From NCBI RefSeq assembly GCF_001570525.1, contig NZ_BBXC01000014.1, positions 207,458-271,457 on the forward strand: a DNA stretch of 64,000 nucleotides, read 5' to 3'. The notes under the pieces were generated by a model. The model saw only the letters and a program-made list of their open reading frames with translations, was not told where the DNA came from and made no database searches. Shown here piece after piece: positions 51,182 to 60,299 of this stretch. The stretch's first letter is position 1. Every line of letters starts with the position of its first letter. A program made the position numbers and the translations under genes. This stretch comes from Herbidospora sakaeratensis. GTDB lineage: Bacteria > Actinomycetota > Actinomycetes > Streptosporangiales > Streptosporangiaceae.

Positions 51182-52250
51182 CCTGCTGCCGCTCCAGGGC
51201 GGCCACGAGGCGGTGGCGCTCCACGGCGTGGTCGAAGCCGGGCACGGTCCGGGCGCCCTCGCGCAGGTCGCGGGCGAGCGCCGCGTAGACCTGGGCGACG
51301 TTCTGCGCCGGGCCCTCCAGAGCGCGCGGCACCGGGTCGAAGCAGGAGCCGGGCACGGCGATCTCGTGGACGGAGTCGTCGTCGCCCCGGCCGCCTTCGA
51401 GCACCAGGTCGCGCGTCTGGAGGTTGCCGTTGGGGCCGTCGGCGCGCAGCACCAGGTCGCCCTCGGTGCCGTTGATCTCCCAGCGCAGGTTCTCGCCCCG
51501 CGACCACCCGCCCCGGTAGAAGAGCGAGACCGCCGCGCCGCCCTCCAGGCGGCCGGTGACCGACACCTGGTCGGGGACGGTGACCGGGATCGTCGTGTCG
51601 TCGTCGGCGACCCGCGTCCGGGTCCGCGCGGTGACCAGGTTTCCCGACACGGCGGCGAAGCCGCCGAGCACGTGCTCGACCGCCTCCAGCGCGTGCGCGG
51701 CCGACACCGTCAGCGGCGACAGGCCGGTGGCGGCGTCGAAGAGGTGGACGTGGGCGCGGTCGGTCTGGCCGCCCCACGACATGCCCGACCCGATCAGCGT
51801 GGTGCCGAGCACCTCGCCGACGTAGCCGTCGGCGACCAGGTCGCGGGCGTGCCGGACCGCCGGGGCGTAGCGGGCCTGCAGCCCGATCACGGTACGCCGG
51901 CCCGCCGCCCGCGCGGCCAGGTCCTCCGCCTCGGCCAGGCCGGGGGCCAGCGGCCACTCGCAGTAGACCATCTTGCCCGCCGCCAGCGCGGCGGCGGCGT
52001 GCTCGTGGTGGCGGGTCACCGTGGAGGCCACCACCACGAGGTCGACGCCCGGGTGGGCGATGAGCGCCTCGTGGTCGTCGAAGGCCGCCGCGACCCCGAA
52101 CCGCCGCGCCGCCGCCTCGGCGGAGGCCCGCCGGGAGGTGCCGACCGCCCGGAGTTCGTAGCCGGGCAGCGCCCTGAGAGCGGGGACGTGGCTGAAGGAG
52201 GCCCAGCCGTCCGGGCTGGCTCCGATGATTCCGACGCCGATCGTGTCCAT
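51156..52250 (-). CDS. Gfo/Idh/MocA family oxidoreductase
   Basis: 364 residues. Rossmann N-terminus GVGIIGASPDGWASFSHVPALRAL with DLVVVASTVTRHHEHAAAALAAGKMVYCEWPLAP; the EKP motif Lys is replaced (EWP), as in Gal80-like members. The C-terminal beta sheet includes DRAHVHLFDAATGLSP, SVTGRLEGGAAVSLFYRGG and WEINGTEGDLVL. The missing lysine makes a regular dehydrogenase mechanism doubtful; a sensor role is possible. The TetR gene lies 49 bases upstream on the same strand. Confidence 0.85.
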   Translation of the reverse strand: MDTIGVGIIGASPDGWASFSHVPALRALPGYELRAVGTSRRASAEAAARRFGVAAAFDDHEALIAHPGVDLVVVASTVTRHHEHAAAALAAGKMVYCEWPLAPGLAEAEDLAARAAGRRTVIGLQARYAPAVRHARDLVADGYVGEVLGTTLIGSGMSWGGQTDRAHVHLFDAATGLSPLTVSAAHALEAVEHVLGGFAAVSGNLVTARTRTRVADDDTTIPVTVPDQVSVTGRLEGGAAVSLFYRGGWSRGENLRWEINGTEGDLVLRADGPNGNLQTRDLVLEGGRGDDDSVHEIAVPGSCFDPVPRALEGPAQNVAQVYAALARDLREGARTVPGFDHAVERHRLVAALERQQVSAAPAVR

Positions 52251-52268
52251 CGACGGCCCCTTTCTTGA

Positions 52269-52281
52269 CTGTTCGTTACAG
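52269..52281. promoter_or_regulatory. Candidate TetR operator between TetR and oxidoreductase genes
   Basis: CTGTTCGTTACAG has CTGT/ACAG arms around a five-base centre and is AT-richer than its surroundings. It lies in the 49-base gap upstream of the oxidoreductase ATG and next to the TetR stop. The half-site form resembles many TetR targets (TGTAACGAACA-like). It may allow separate control of the oxidoreductase gene. Confidence 0.4.
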
Positions 52282-52299
52282 AATTTAGGCGTGAAAAAG

Positions 52300-52869
52300 C
52301 TAGGCCAGGCAGCCCAGGGCGACCTCCGCGATCGCCGTGAGCGCCGCCCGGTCGGGGGTGACGGCGGCCATGACGCGCATGCCGTGGATGGTCGTCATCA
52401 GGAACCGGGCCACGTCGCGCGGGTCGCGGTCGCCCGCGAGGCCCTGCTCGCCGATCAGGTCGGCGAACGCGTCCTCCAGGGAGGCGGTGGTGGCCCTGAT
52501 GCGCACCCGCACCTCGGGGTCGTGGGGCGCCCGCTCGACCGCCGCGCTCACCATCAGGCACGCGTGGCGGTCGCCGTCGGCGACGATCTCGTCGACGACG
52601 TCGAGCAGGATGCCGTGGATCAGGTCGCGGGCGGGCAGGCCGGCGCGCAGCTCCTCGATCAGCGGGAGGGCGTACGTGTCGCGGTAGCGGTCGACCGCCG
52701 CCAGGTAGAGGCCCTCCTTGTTGCCGAAGGCCGCGTAGAGCGAACCGCGGCCGACGCCGGTGGCCTCGACCAGGTCCTGGATCGAGGTGCCCTCGAAACC
52801 GGTGCGCCGGAAGGCCCACATGGCCGCCTCGACGGCGGCCTCGGTGTCGAACTCCCTGATCCGTGCCAT
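52300..52869 (-). CDS. TetR/AcrR family regulator
   Basis: 189 residues. The TetR helix-turn-helix (~10-55) reads AAVEAAMWAFRRTGFEGTSIQDLVEATGVGRGSLYAAFGNKEGLY. The C-terminal ligand domain fits the TetR_C 6/YxaF type (RHACLMVSAAVERAPHDPEV). ATG 52869 gives the normal N-terminus; an upstream in-frame GTG adds a basic extension without support. It probably controls the downstream oxidoreductase gene. It is divergent from the GH25-like gene. Confidence 0.9.
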   Translation of the reverse strand: MARIREFDTEAAVEAAMWAFRRTGFEGTSIQDLVEATGVGRGSLYAAFGNKEGLYLAAVDRYRDTYALPLIEELRAGLPARDLIHGILLDVVDEIVADGDRHACLMVSAAVERAPHDPEVRVRIRATTASLEDAFADLIGEQGLAGDRDPRDVARFLMTTIHGMRVMAAVTPDRAALTAIAEVALGCLA

Positions 52870-52953
52870 GCGCCGACGGTACGCCTTTCTGGAACGTGCG
52901 GTCAAATATTTGAACCGGTCGCGACCCGATGTCGCCGGTATTACCCTTCAGCG

Positions 52954-53547
52954 GTGATCCACGGCATCGACGTGTCCGACTGGCAGGGCCCCGTCGACTG
53001 GTCGGCGCAGGCCGAGACCGACGCGGTGTTCGCCTTCGCGCGCGCCACCGAGAGCGACCGGCTCGCCGACACCCGTTTCGCCGAGAACTGGACGGCCATG
53101 GGCCGGGCCGGGTTCGTGCGCGGCGCCTACCACGTGGCCCGGCCGCTGGGCGACGCCCGCGCCCAGGCCCGGCACTTCCTGGAGACGGCCAGACTCGCCC
53201 CCGGCGACCTGGCCGCGCTGGAGTTCAAGGCCACCGACGGCCTGCCCGCCGCCGAGGTCGCCGAGTTCGGCCGCCGCTGGTGCGCCGAGGTCACCCGCCG
53301 CTGCGGGCTGCTCCCGTTCGTCTGGACGCACCTCCACTTCGCCGCCGAGGGCAACTGCGAGGGCCTGGCCGACTATCCGCTGTGGATCGCCGACCCGGGC
53401 CGCCCGATCGGGGCGCCGCGGGTGCCCGCGCCCTGGAGCGACTGGGCCATCCAGCAGTACGCCGCCAGCCCCCTCGATCTCGACGTCTTCGCGGGCACCG
53501 TGGCCCAGCTGCTCGCCCTGGGCGCGCCGGACCGGCGCGGGAAATAG
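52954..53547 (+). CDS. GH25 lysozyme-like protein with altered active site
   Basis: 197 residues, one GH25 domain without signal peptide or cell-wall module. It begins [15 protein letters not shown], where the first conserved Asp is present. The barrel continues [18 protein letters not shown], and ends [19 protein letters not shown] and DLDVF. The catalytic DxE strand, normally LDLEVTDG-like, reads LEFKATDG here: Asp to Glu and the catalytic Glu to Lys. Muramidase activity is therefore unlikely. GTG 52954 starts nine bases after TATTAC, a leaderless-like pattern. Confidence 0.8.
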   Translation: MIHGIDVSDWQGPVDWSAQAETDAVFAFARATESDRLADTRFAENWTAMGRAGFVRGAYHVARPLGDARAQARHFLETARLAPGDLAALEFKATDGLPAAEVAEFGRRWCAEVTRRCGLLPFVWTHLHFAAEGNCEGLADYPLWIADPGRPIGAPRVPAPWSDWAIQQYAASPLDLDVFAGTVAQLLALGAPDRRGK

Positions 53548-53581
53548 CACGGGTCTTTCAGGTAGATCCACAACGCGAGCC

Positions 53582-53600
53582 ACGGCCGGCCTTCGGCCGT
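53582..53600 (+). terminator. Hairpin between GH25-like gene and thrS
   Basis: A perfect seven-base stem ACGGCCG / CGGCCGT with a five-base loop, enclosed by outer GCGAG / CTCGC arms (53575-53579, 53607-53611). It likely ends the GH25-like transcript. The 121-base leader of thrS shows no T-box features such as a TGGnCC loop and specifier. Confidence 0.6.
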
Positions 53601-53668
53601 CCGAGACTCGCTTCAATCCCGGTAGAGTCGGCCTGTCATCCGCGCTCGTCCGTTTGAGGAGAACCATC

Positions 53669-55633
<1,965 letters not shown>

Positions 55634-55671
55634 TTGACGTCAAGTCGGCTTGAGGTCCTAGCGTCGTCGCC

Positions 55672-56133
55672 ATGACGACGATCGAGGAGTATCCGCCGGA
55701 GGTCCTGAACGCCCAGCCCCTCGGGGCCTGGACGGGCGAGGCCTACCGGCGGGTGGTGGGCGCGATCCGCGCCGAACTGGCGGTCGAGGGCCTGACCCAG
55801 CCCCACTGGTGGACGGTCAACCACGCGGCCGGTTCACCCGGCCGCTGGACCCGCGCCGAGCTGGTCGAGCGCCTGTCGGCGTGGGAGGACCTCGGCCTCG
55901 ACTTCGACCAGATCTTCGACGACCTGGTCCACTGGGGCTGGCTGACCGAAGACGACGGCCGCATGACGTTGACGGCCGGGGGAGAGGCCGGGCGGCAACG
56001 GGCCCGGGCACGGCTCTCGCCGGTCCTGGAGAAGACCCGGGCGGGCATCGACCCGGACGACTACGTGACGACCATCAACGTGCTGCGGCGCGTGGTCGCC
56101 AACCTGGGCGGCGACGGCGACCTGCCCGGGTAG
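55672..56133 (+). CDS. MarR-type winged-helix protein
   Basis: 153 residues. A helical N-terminus (EAYRRVVGAIRAELAVEGLTQPHWWTVNHAA) leads into a winged helix-turn-helix (RWTRAELVERLSAWEDLGLDFDQIFDDLVHWGWLTEDDGRMTLTAGGEAGRQRARARL), the layout of the MarR family and similar to DNA-binding proteins next to thrS in other actinomycetes. The ligand and target are unknown. The ATG follows a TAGCGT element seven to eight bases upstream, compatible with leaderless translation. Terminator-like hairpins follow. Confidence 0.75.
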   Translation: MTTIEEYPPEVLNAQPLGAWTGEAYRRVVGAIRAELAVEGLTQPHWWTVNHAAGSPGRWTRAELVERLSAWEDLGLDFDQIFDDLVHWGWLTEDDGRMTLTAGGEAGRQRARARLSPVLEKTRAGIDPDDYVTTINVLRRVVANLGGDGDLPG

Positions 56134-56150
56134 AAGCGCCTGAGCGCTTC
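56133..56150 (+). terminator. Short hairpin at the MarR gene stop
   Basis: A seven-base stem GAAGCGC / GCGCTTC with a CTGA loop begins at the last base of the MarR stop codon. Confidence 0.5.
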
Positions 56151-56199
56151 GGGGTCCGGCCCCCGCGCCGCCGTTGCTCACCTGCCCGGACGTGCGGAG

Positions 56200-56223
56200 A
56201 CCGGGCCCCGCGGGGAGCCCGGT
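56200..56223 (-). terminator. Hairpin after the Asp23 gene (both strands)
   Basis: A perfect seven-base stem ACCGGGC / GCCCGGT encloses a GC-rich loop that can extend the pairing. It lies between the MarR stop and the convergent Asp23 stop at 56271. Confidence 0.55.
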
Positions 56224-56270
56224 CCGGTGTTTCGGGTGGCAGGCCATCGGCGGACCCGCCCGGTGTCCGG

Positions 56271-56747
56271 TCAGGCGGCGGCTTCGTCGGCCTTGCCCTC
56301 GCCGGGGAGCCTGACGTCGTCGACGGTCACGTTGACCTCGACGACCTCCATGCCGAGCATCTGGGCCACCGAGGTGGCCACGCTCGACTGGACCTCGGCG
56401 GCGACCTCCATCACGACGTGGCCGTAGAGGATGACGATCGTGATGTCGATGGCGACCATGCCGTCCTGGATCTCGGCCCGCACGCCCTGGTTGGCGCGCT
56501 TGGAGCCGAGCCCGATGCGGTCGCGGACCGACTCGAACGCGCGGGCCAGGTCGCCGCCCAGGTCGGCGACGCCGGGGACCTGCATGGCGGCCAGGGCGGT
56601 CACCTTCTCGACGACCTCGTCGGCGACGGTGATCTTGCCTTTCAGGCCCGCGACGGAGATCTGGGGAGCGGCGGCGCTCTCCTCGGCGACGGGGGCTTCT
56701 TCCTCGGAGGGGGTCTCGTTCTGGTGCTCGTACGCGACGTCGGTCAC
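56271..56747 (-). CDS. Asp23/Gls24 family envelope stress protein
   Basis: 158 residues. An acidic Ala/Glu N-terminus (~1-28) is followed by the Asp23 domain: GKITVADEVVEKVTALAAMQVPGVADLGG, VRAEIQDGMVAIDITIVILYGHVVMEVAAEVQSSVATSVAQMLGMEVVEVNVTVDDV. Family members form membrane-proximal assemblies and respond to cell-envelope or alkaline stress. The GTG start is preceded by GAGGAGATG at a good distance. It is divergent from the HIT gene, with 110 bases between. Confidence 0.92.
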   Translation of the reverse strand: MTDVAYEHQNETPSEEEAPVAEESAAAPQISVAGLKGKITVADEVVEKVTALAAMQVPGVADLGGDLARAFESVRDRIGLGSKRANQGVRAEIQDGMVAIDITIVILYGHVVMEVAAEVQSSVATSVAQMLGMEVVEVNVTVDDVRLPGEGKADEAAA

Positions 56748-56844
56748 ACGATCATCTCCTCAGGTCAGCAGGATTCTGCCGGAAGATCGAAGGGTTTGTC
56801 CGGCGTTAGGCCCGGTCGGCGGGGGTGGCATGACCTGGTCCCCC

Positions 56845-56850
56845 TATGCT
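56845..56850 (+). promoter_or_regulatory. -10 element of leaderless HIT gene
   Basis: TATGCT ends seven bases before ATG 56858. This spacing places the transcription start at the start codon. It is the reason for choosing ATG 56858 over the in-frame ATG 56846, which overlaps the element. Confidence 0.5.
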
Positions 56851-56857
56851 GGCCGAC

Positions 56858-57385
56858 ATGACAGACGTGCCCGACGCCTTCGGACGGCTCTGGACGCCGC
56901 ACCGGATGGCGTACATCAAGGGGGAGAACAAGCCGACCGGGCCGGGCGCCGGTGACGGGTGCCCGTTCTGCGAGATCCCGAAGATGGACGACGCCGACGG
57001 GCTCATCGTGGCCCGGGGCGAGGTCGTGTACGCCGTCCTGAACCTCTACCCCTACAACTCCGGCCATCTGATGGTCTGTCCCTACCGCCACGTGCCCGAC
57101 TACACCGACCTCGACGCCGCCGAGACGGCCGAGCTGGCCGAGTTCACCCAGAAGGCGCTCCTCACGCTGCGCGAGGCGAGCGGGGCGCAGGGGTTCAACG
57201 TCGGCATGAACTTGGGCCACGTCGCGGGCGCCGGCATCGCCGCCCATCTCCACCAGCACGTCGTGCCCCGATGGGGCGGCGACACGAACTTCATGCCGAT
57301 CGTCGGGCACACGCGCGTTCTACCACAGCTGCTCCGGGACACCCGGGAGTTGCTCGCGCGGGCATGGCCCGAGAAAACGTCGTAA
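56858..57385 (+). CDS. HIT family protein, Ap4A phosphorylase-like
   Basis: 175 residues. CPFCEI near residue 40 (zinc-type CxxC), the strand VVYAVLNLYPYNSGHLMVCPYRHV, and the catalytic histidine triad HLHQHVVPRW (~126-135). This is the form next to thrS in actinobacteria, where the Mycobacterium tuberculosis member Rv2613c is an Ap4A phosphorylase (established). It probably degrades the Ap4A that aminoacyl-tRNA synthetases release. It lies 21 bases before the HerA-like gene. Confidence 0.9.
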   Translation: MTDVPDAFGRLWTPHRMAYIKGENKPTGPGAGDGCPFCEIPKMDDADGLIVARGEVVYAVLNLYPYNSGHLMVCPYRHVPDYTDLDAAETAELAEFTQKALLTLREASGAQGFNVGMNLGHVAGAGIAAHLHQHVVPRWGGDTNFMPIVGHTRVLPQLLRDTRELLARAWPEKTS

Positions 57386-57393
57386 GGCTGCAC

Positions 57394-57399
57394 TACCCT
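57394..57399 (+). promoter_or_regulatory. Possible -10 element of leaderless HerA-like gene
   Basis: TACCCT ends seven bases before GTG 57407, in the 21-base gap after the HIT gene. It may give the DNA-repair cluster its own leaderless promoter. No convincing -35 is present. Confidence 0.35.
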
Positions 57400-57406
57400 G
57401 CCTCGG

Positions 57407-59140
57407 GTGACGGATGGGTTCTCTGGTGACGCCGTAGGCCGTGTGCTGGGCACACAGTCTGCCTCGCCCCTGTCGTTCTGGATCGGCCTGGAGCCGGGGA
57501 AGGTCGTGCAGCTCGACGAGGTGGTGGTGACGCGGCGCGAGGTGCCGGGCCACGGGCCGGTGCTGGTCGCCGGGGTGGTCACCCACGTCGAGGCCCGCCA
57601 TGAGGGCGCCGCCTACGACTCCGACGTGTTCCTGATCTCCGAGGGCTCGCTGCCGGCGGCCGTCGTCGAGGTCGCCGAGGTGCGGGTCACCCGCGTCGAG
57701 CCCGAGGTGTTCGTGCCGCCGCTGCCGGGCGCGCCGGCCTACCGGGCCAAGGGGGCCGACCGCGACCAGGCGCTCTACTTCGACGTGATGGAGCGCCGGG
57801 TGCCGATGGGCCTCGGCCGCGACGGCGAGCCCGCCTTCCTGAACTTCGACTTCCTCGACGGCACCCGCGGCGCCCACGTGTCGATCTCCGGGGTGTCGGG
57901 CGTGGCGACCAAGACCTCGTTCGCGACGTTCCTGCTCTATTCGGTGTTCAACTCCGGGGTGCTCGGCCCCGAGGCGGCCAACACCAAGGCGCTGATCTTC
58001 TCCGTCAAGGGTGAGGACCTGCTGTTCCTCGACCACGCCAACACCCGCGTCGACGACACCGCCCGCGCCGCCTACGCCACCCTCGGGCTGCCCGCCCAGC
58101 CGTTCAGGAGCGTCCACGTGTTCGCGCCGCCGCGCCCCGGCGACGTCCACGGAGTGCCCCACGTCACGGCCCGCACCAAGGGCGTCAGCTCCTTCTACTG
58201 GACGCTGGCCGAGTTCTGCGACGCCGAGCTGCTCCGCTACGTGTTCGCCGACGCCGACGACGAGAAGGCGCAGTACAGCCTGCTGATCGGCCAGATCGCG
58301 GCGCGGCTGAAGATCCTGGCCGAGCCGCTGGGCGACTCGGGCGCGGTCAAGGTCGACGACGTCGAGTGCCGCACCTACCCGCAGCTGGTCGACCTGATCG
58401 ACGAACGGCTGGCCGACGAGTCGACCCGCGCCGCCTGGACCGGCTTCCCGGCCTCGCTCGGCACGGTCAACGCGTTCCTGCGGCGGCTGCGCAGCTCGAT
58501 CAGGTCGCTCACCCCGATCGTGCGCGGCGACCTGCCGGCCGGGCGGCCCCACTCGATCGGCGTCTCCGACGCCCAGGTCACCATCGTCGACCTGCACAAC
58601 CTGCCCGAACGCGCCCAGCGGTTCGTGGTCGGCGTGGTGCTGCGCGGGGAGTTCGCCCGCAAGGAGCTGTCGGGCTCGGCCCGCCCACTGCTCTTCGTGG
58701 TCTTGGACGAGCTCAACAAGTACGCCCCTCGCGACGGCGACTCCCCGATCAAGGAGATCCTGCTCGACGTCGCCGAGCGCGGCCGCTCCCTCGGCGTCAT
58801 CCTCATCGGCGCCCAGCAGACCGCCTCCGAGGTCGAGCGGCGCATCGTCGCCAACTGCGCCGTCCGCATCGCCGGGCGGCTCGACCCCGCCGAGGCCACC
58901 CGCTCGGAGTACGGCTGGCTGACCGGCACCGCCCGCGACCGGGCCACCATCGCCAAGCCGGGCACCATGTTCGCGGTCCAGCCGGAGATCCCCGTACCGC
59001 TGGCCGTGAACTTCCCGTTCCCCGCCTGGGCCACCCGCCCGTCGGAGGCCGGAGCGGCTCCCGCATCCGCCCTGACCACGGCGACCCACGATCCGTTCGC
59101 GGGGCTGCCCGCACCCGAAGACGACATCCCCCCGTTCTGA
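57407..59140 (+). CDS. herA: HerA-like DNA-translocating ATPase
   Basis: 577 residues. N-terminal beta-barrel (HAS-like) ~15-105 (LDEVVVTRREVPGHGPVLVAGVVTHVEARHEG). RecA-like core: a modified P-loop SGVSGVATKTS (K169, T170; the Gly before Lys is Thr), Walker B LLFVVLDELNKYAP (~430), sensor region GVILIGAQQTASEVERRI, and the Arg-containing NCAVRIAGRLDPAEA. The end AVNFPFPAWATR resembles the HerA C-terminal brace. HerA hexamers pump DNA and drive NurA and Mre11-Rad50 in end resection (established for archaea). Ten bases separate it from sbcD. Confidence 0.8.
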   Translation: MTDGFSGDAVGRVLGTQSASPLSFWIGLEPGKVVQLDEVVVTRREVPGHGPVLVAGVVTHVEARHEGAAYDSDVFLISEGSLPAAVVEVAEVRVTRVEPEVFVPPLPGAPAYRAKGADRDQALYFDVMERRVPMGLGRDGEPAFLNFDFLDGTRGAHVSISGVSGVATKTSFATFLLYSVFNSGVLGPEAANTKALIFSVKGEDLLFLDHANTRVDDTARAAYATLGLPAQPFRSVHVFAPPRPGDVHGVPHVTARTKGVSSFYWTLAEFCDAELLRYVFADADDEKAQYSLLIGQIAARLKILAEPLGDSGAVKVDDVECRTYPQLVDLIDERLADESTRAAWTGFPASLGTVNAFLRRLRSSIRSLTPIVRGDLPAGRPHSIGVSDAQVTIVDLHNLPERAQRFVVGVVLRGEFARKELSGSARPLLFVVLDELNKYAPRDGDSPIKEILLDVAERGRSLGVILIGAQQTASEVERRIVANCAVRIAGRLDPAEATRSEYGWLTGTARDRATIAKPGTMFAVQPEIPVPLAVNFPFPAWATRPSEAGAAPASALTTATHDPFAGLPAPEDDIPPF

Positions 59141-59150
59141 AAGGCGTGCC

Positions 59151-60299
59151 ATGAAGATCCTGCACACGGCCGACTGGCACGTCGGCAAGGTCCTCAAGGG
59201 CCGGGGCCGGCACGACGAGCACCGCGCGGTGCTCTGGGAGCTGGTCGGGGTGGCCCGGCGTGAAGACGTCGACCTGGTGCTGGTCGCCGGCGACCTGTTC
59301 GACACCTCGGCGCCCACGCCCGAGTCGCAGGGTCTGGTCGTCAACGCGCTGATGCAGTTGCGCGAGGGCGGCCGCGAGGTGGTCGTGCTGGCCGGCAACC
59401 ACGACAACGCGCAACTCCTGGAGGTCTACCGGCCGGTGCTGGGGGCGCTGGGCATCCACGTGTCGGGGTTGTTCCGGCGGCCCGACCAGGGCGGGCTGAT
59501 CGAGTTCACCGCCCGGACCGGCGAACCGGTGAAGTGCGCGGTGTTGCCGTTCCTGTCCCACCGCCACGTGGTCCGGGCCGCCGAGCTGATCACCGACACC
59601 ACGGCCGAGCACAACCGCAGTTACGCCGACCGCTTCGGCCGCCTCGCCGAGGCGCTGACCGCCGGCTTCACCGGCGACACGATCAACCTGGTGACCACCC
59701 ACGGCACCCTCCCCGGCGGGAAGATGGGCGGCGGCGAACGCCAGGCCCAGACGATCTTCTCCTACTACTTCGAGTCGACCGCGTTCCCGCCCACCGCCCA
59801 GTACGCCGCCCTGGGCCACCTCCACCGGCGGCAGCAGATGCCGGGCCCGTGCCCGATCTGGTACAGCGGCTCGCCCATCGCCGTCGACTTCGGCGAGGAG
59901 AAGAACCAGCCCGGCGTGCTGATCGTCGAGGTCGAGCCGGGCGTGCCGGCGAAGGTGCGCGAGGTGCCCCTGGAGAAGCCGAAGACCCTGACCACCGTCA
60001 CCGGCAGCCTCGACCGGCTTGAGGCGATGGCCGCCGACCTGGGCGACGCCTGGCTCCGCGTGGTCGTCGCCGAGAAGCCGAGGGCGGGCCTGGCCGACAC
60101 GGTCAGGGAACTCCTCCCGGGCGCCCTCCAGGTCGACCTGCATCCCGACTTCCGGCCCGCGAGCGTGCGCAGACGCCAGGCGACCGGCGCGGGGCGGGGC
60201 CCGCGCGACCTGGTCCGCGAATACCTGTCCGCGTCTGGCAAGGACGTCGAGGCCCTCGGCGCCCTGTTCGACCGCCTCCACGACGAGGTGACCGGCTGA
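59151..60299 (+). CDS. sbcD: Exonuclease SbcD (Mre11 family)
   Basis: 382 residues. All five phosphoesterase motifs are present: ADWHVGK (D8, H10), AGDLFD (D48), GNHD (N83, H84), VTTHG (~182) and GHLHRRQQ (~222). With two Mn ions it degrades DNA ends and cuts hairpins as SbcCD. GAAAGG lies six bases before the ATG. Its stop overlaps the sbcC start (TGATG), so subunits are made together. The C-terminal cap domain fits the usual length. Confidence 0.95.
   Translation: MKILHTADWHVGKVLKGRGRHDEHRAVLWELVGVARREDVDLVLVAGDLFDTSAPTPESQGLVVNALMQLREGGREVVVLAGNHDNAQLLEVYRPVLGALGIHVSGLFRRPDQGGLIEFTARTGEPVKCAVLPFLSHRHVVRAAELITDTTAEHNRSYADRFGRLAEALTAGFTGDTINLVTTHGTLPGGKMGGGERQAQTIFSYYFESTAFPPTAQYAALGHLHRRQQMPGPCPIWYSGSPIAVDFGEEKNQPGVLIVEVEPGVPAKVREVPLEKPKTLTTVTGSLDRLEAMAADLGDAWLRVVVAEKPRAGLADTVRELLPGALQVDLHPDFRPASVRRRQATGAGRGPRDLVREYLSASGKDVEALGALFDRLHDEVTG

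Noticed and set aside
53548-53668. Possible T-box leader before thrS
   Set aside because: The leader is too short, the visible hairpin is a simple terminator, and no antiterminator T-box sequence or threonine specifier loop can be found.
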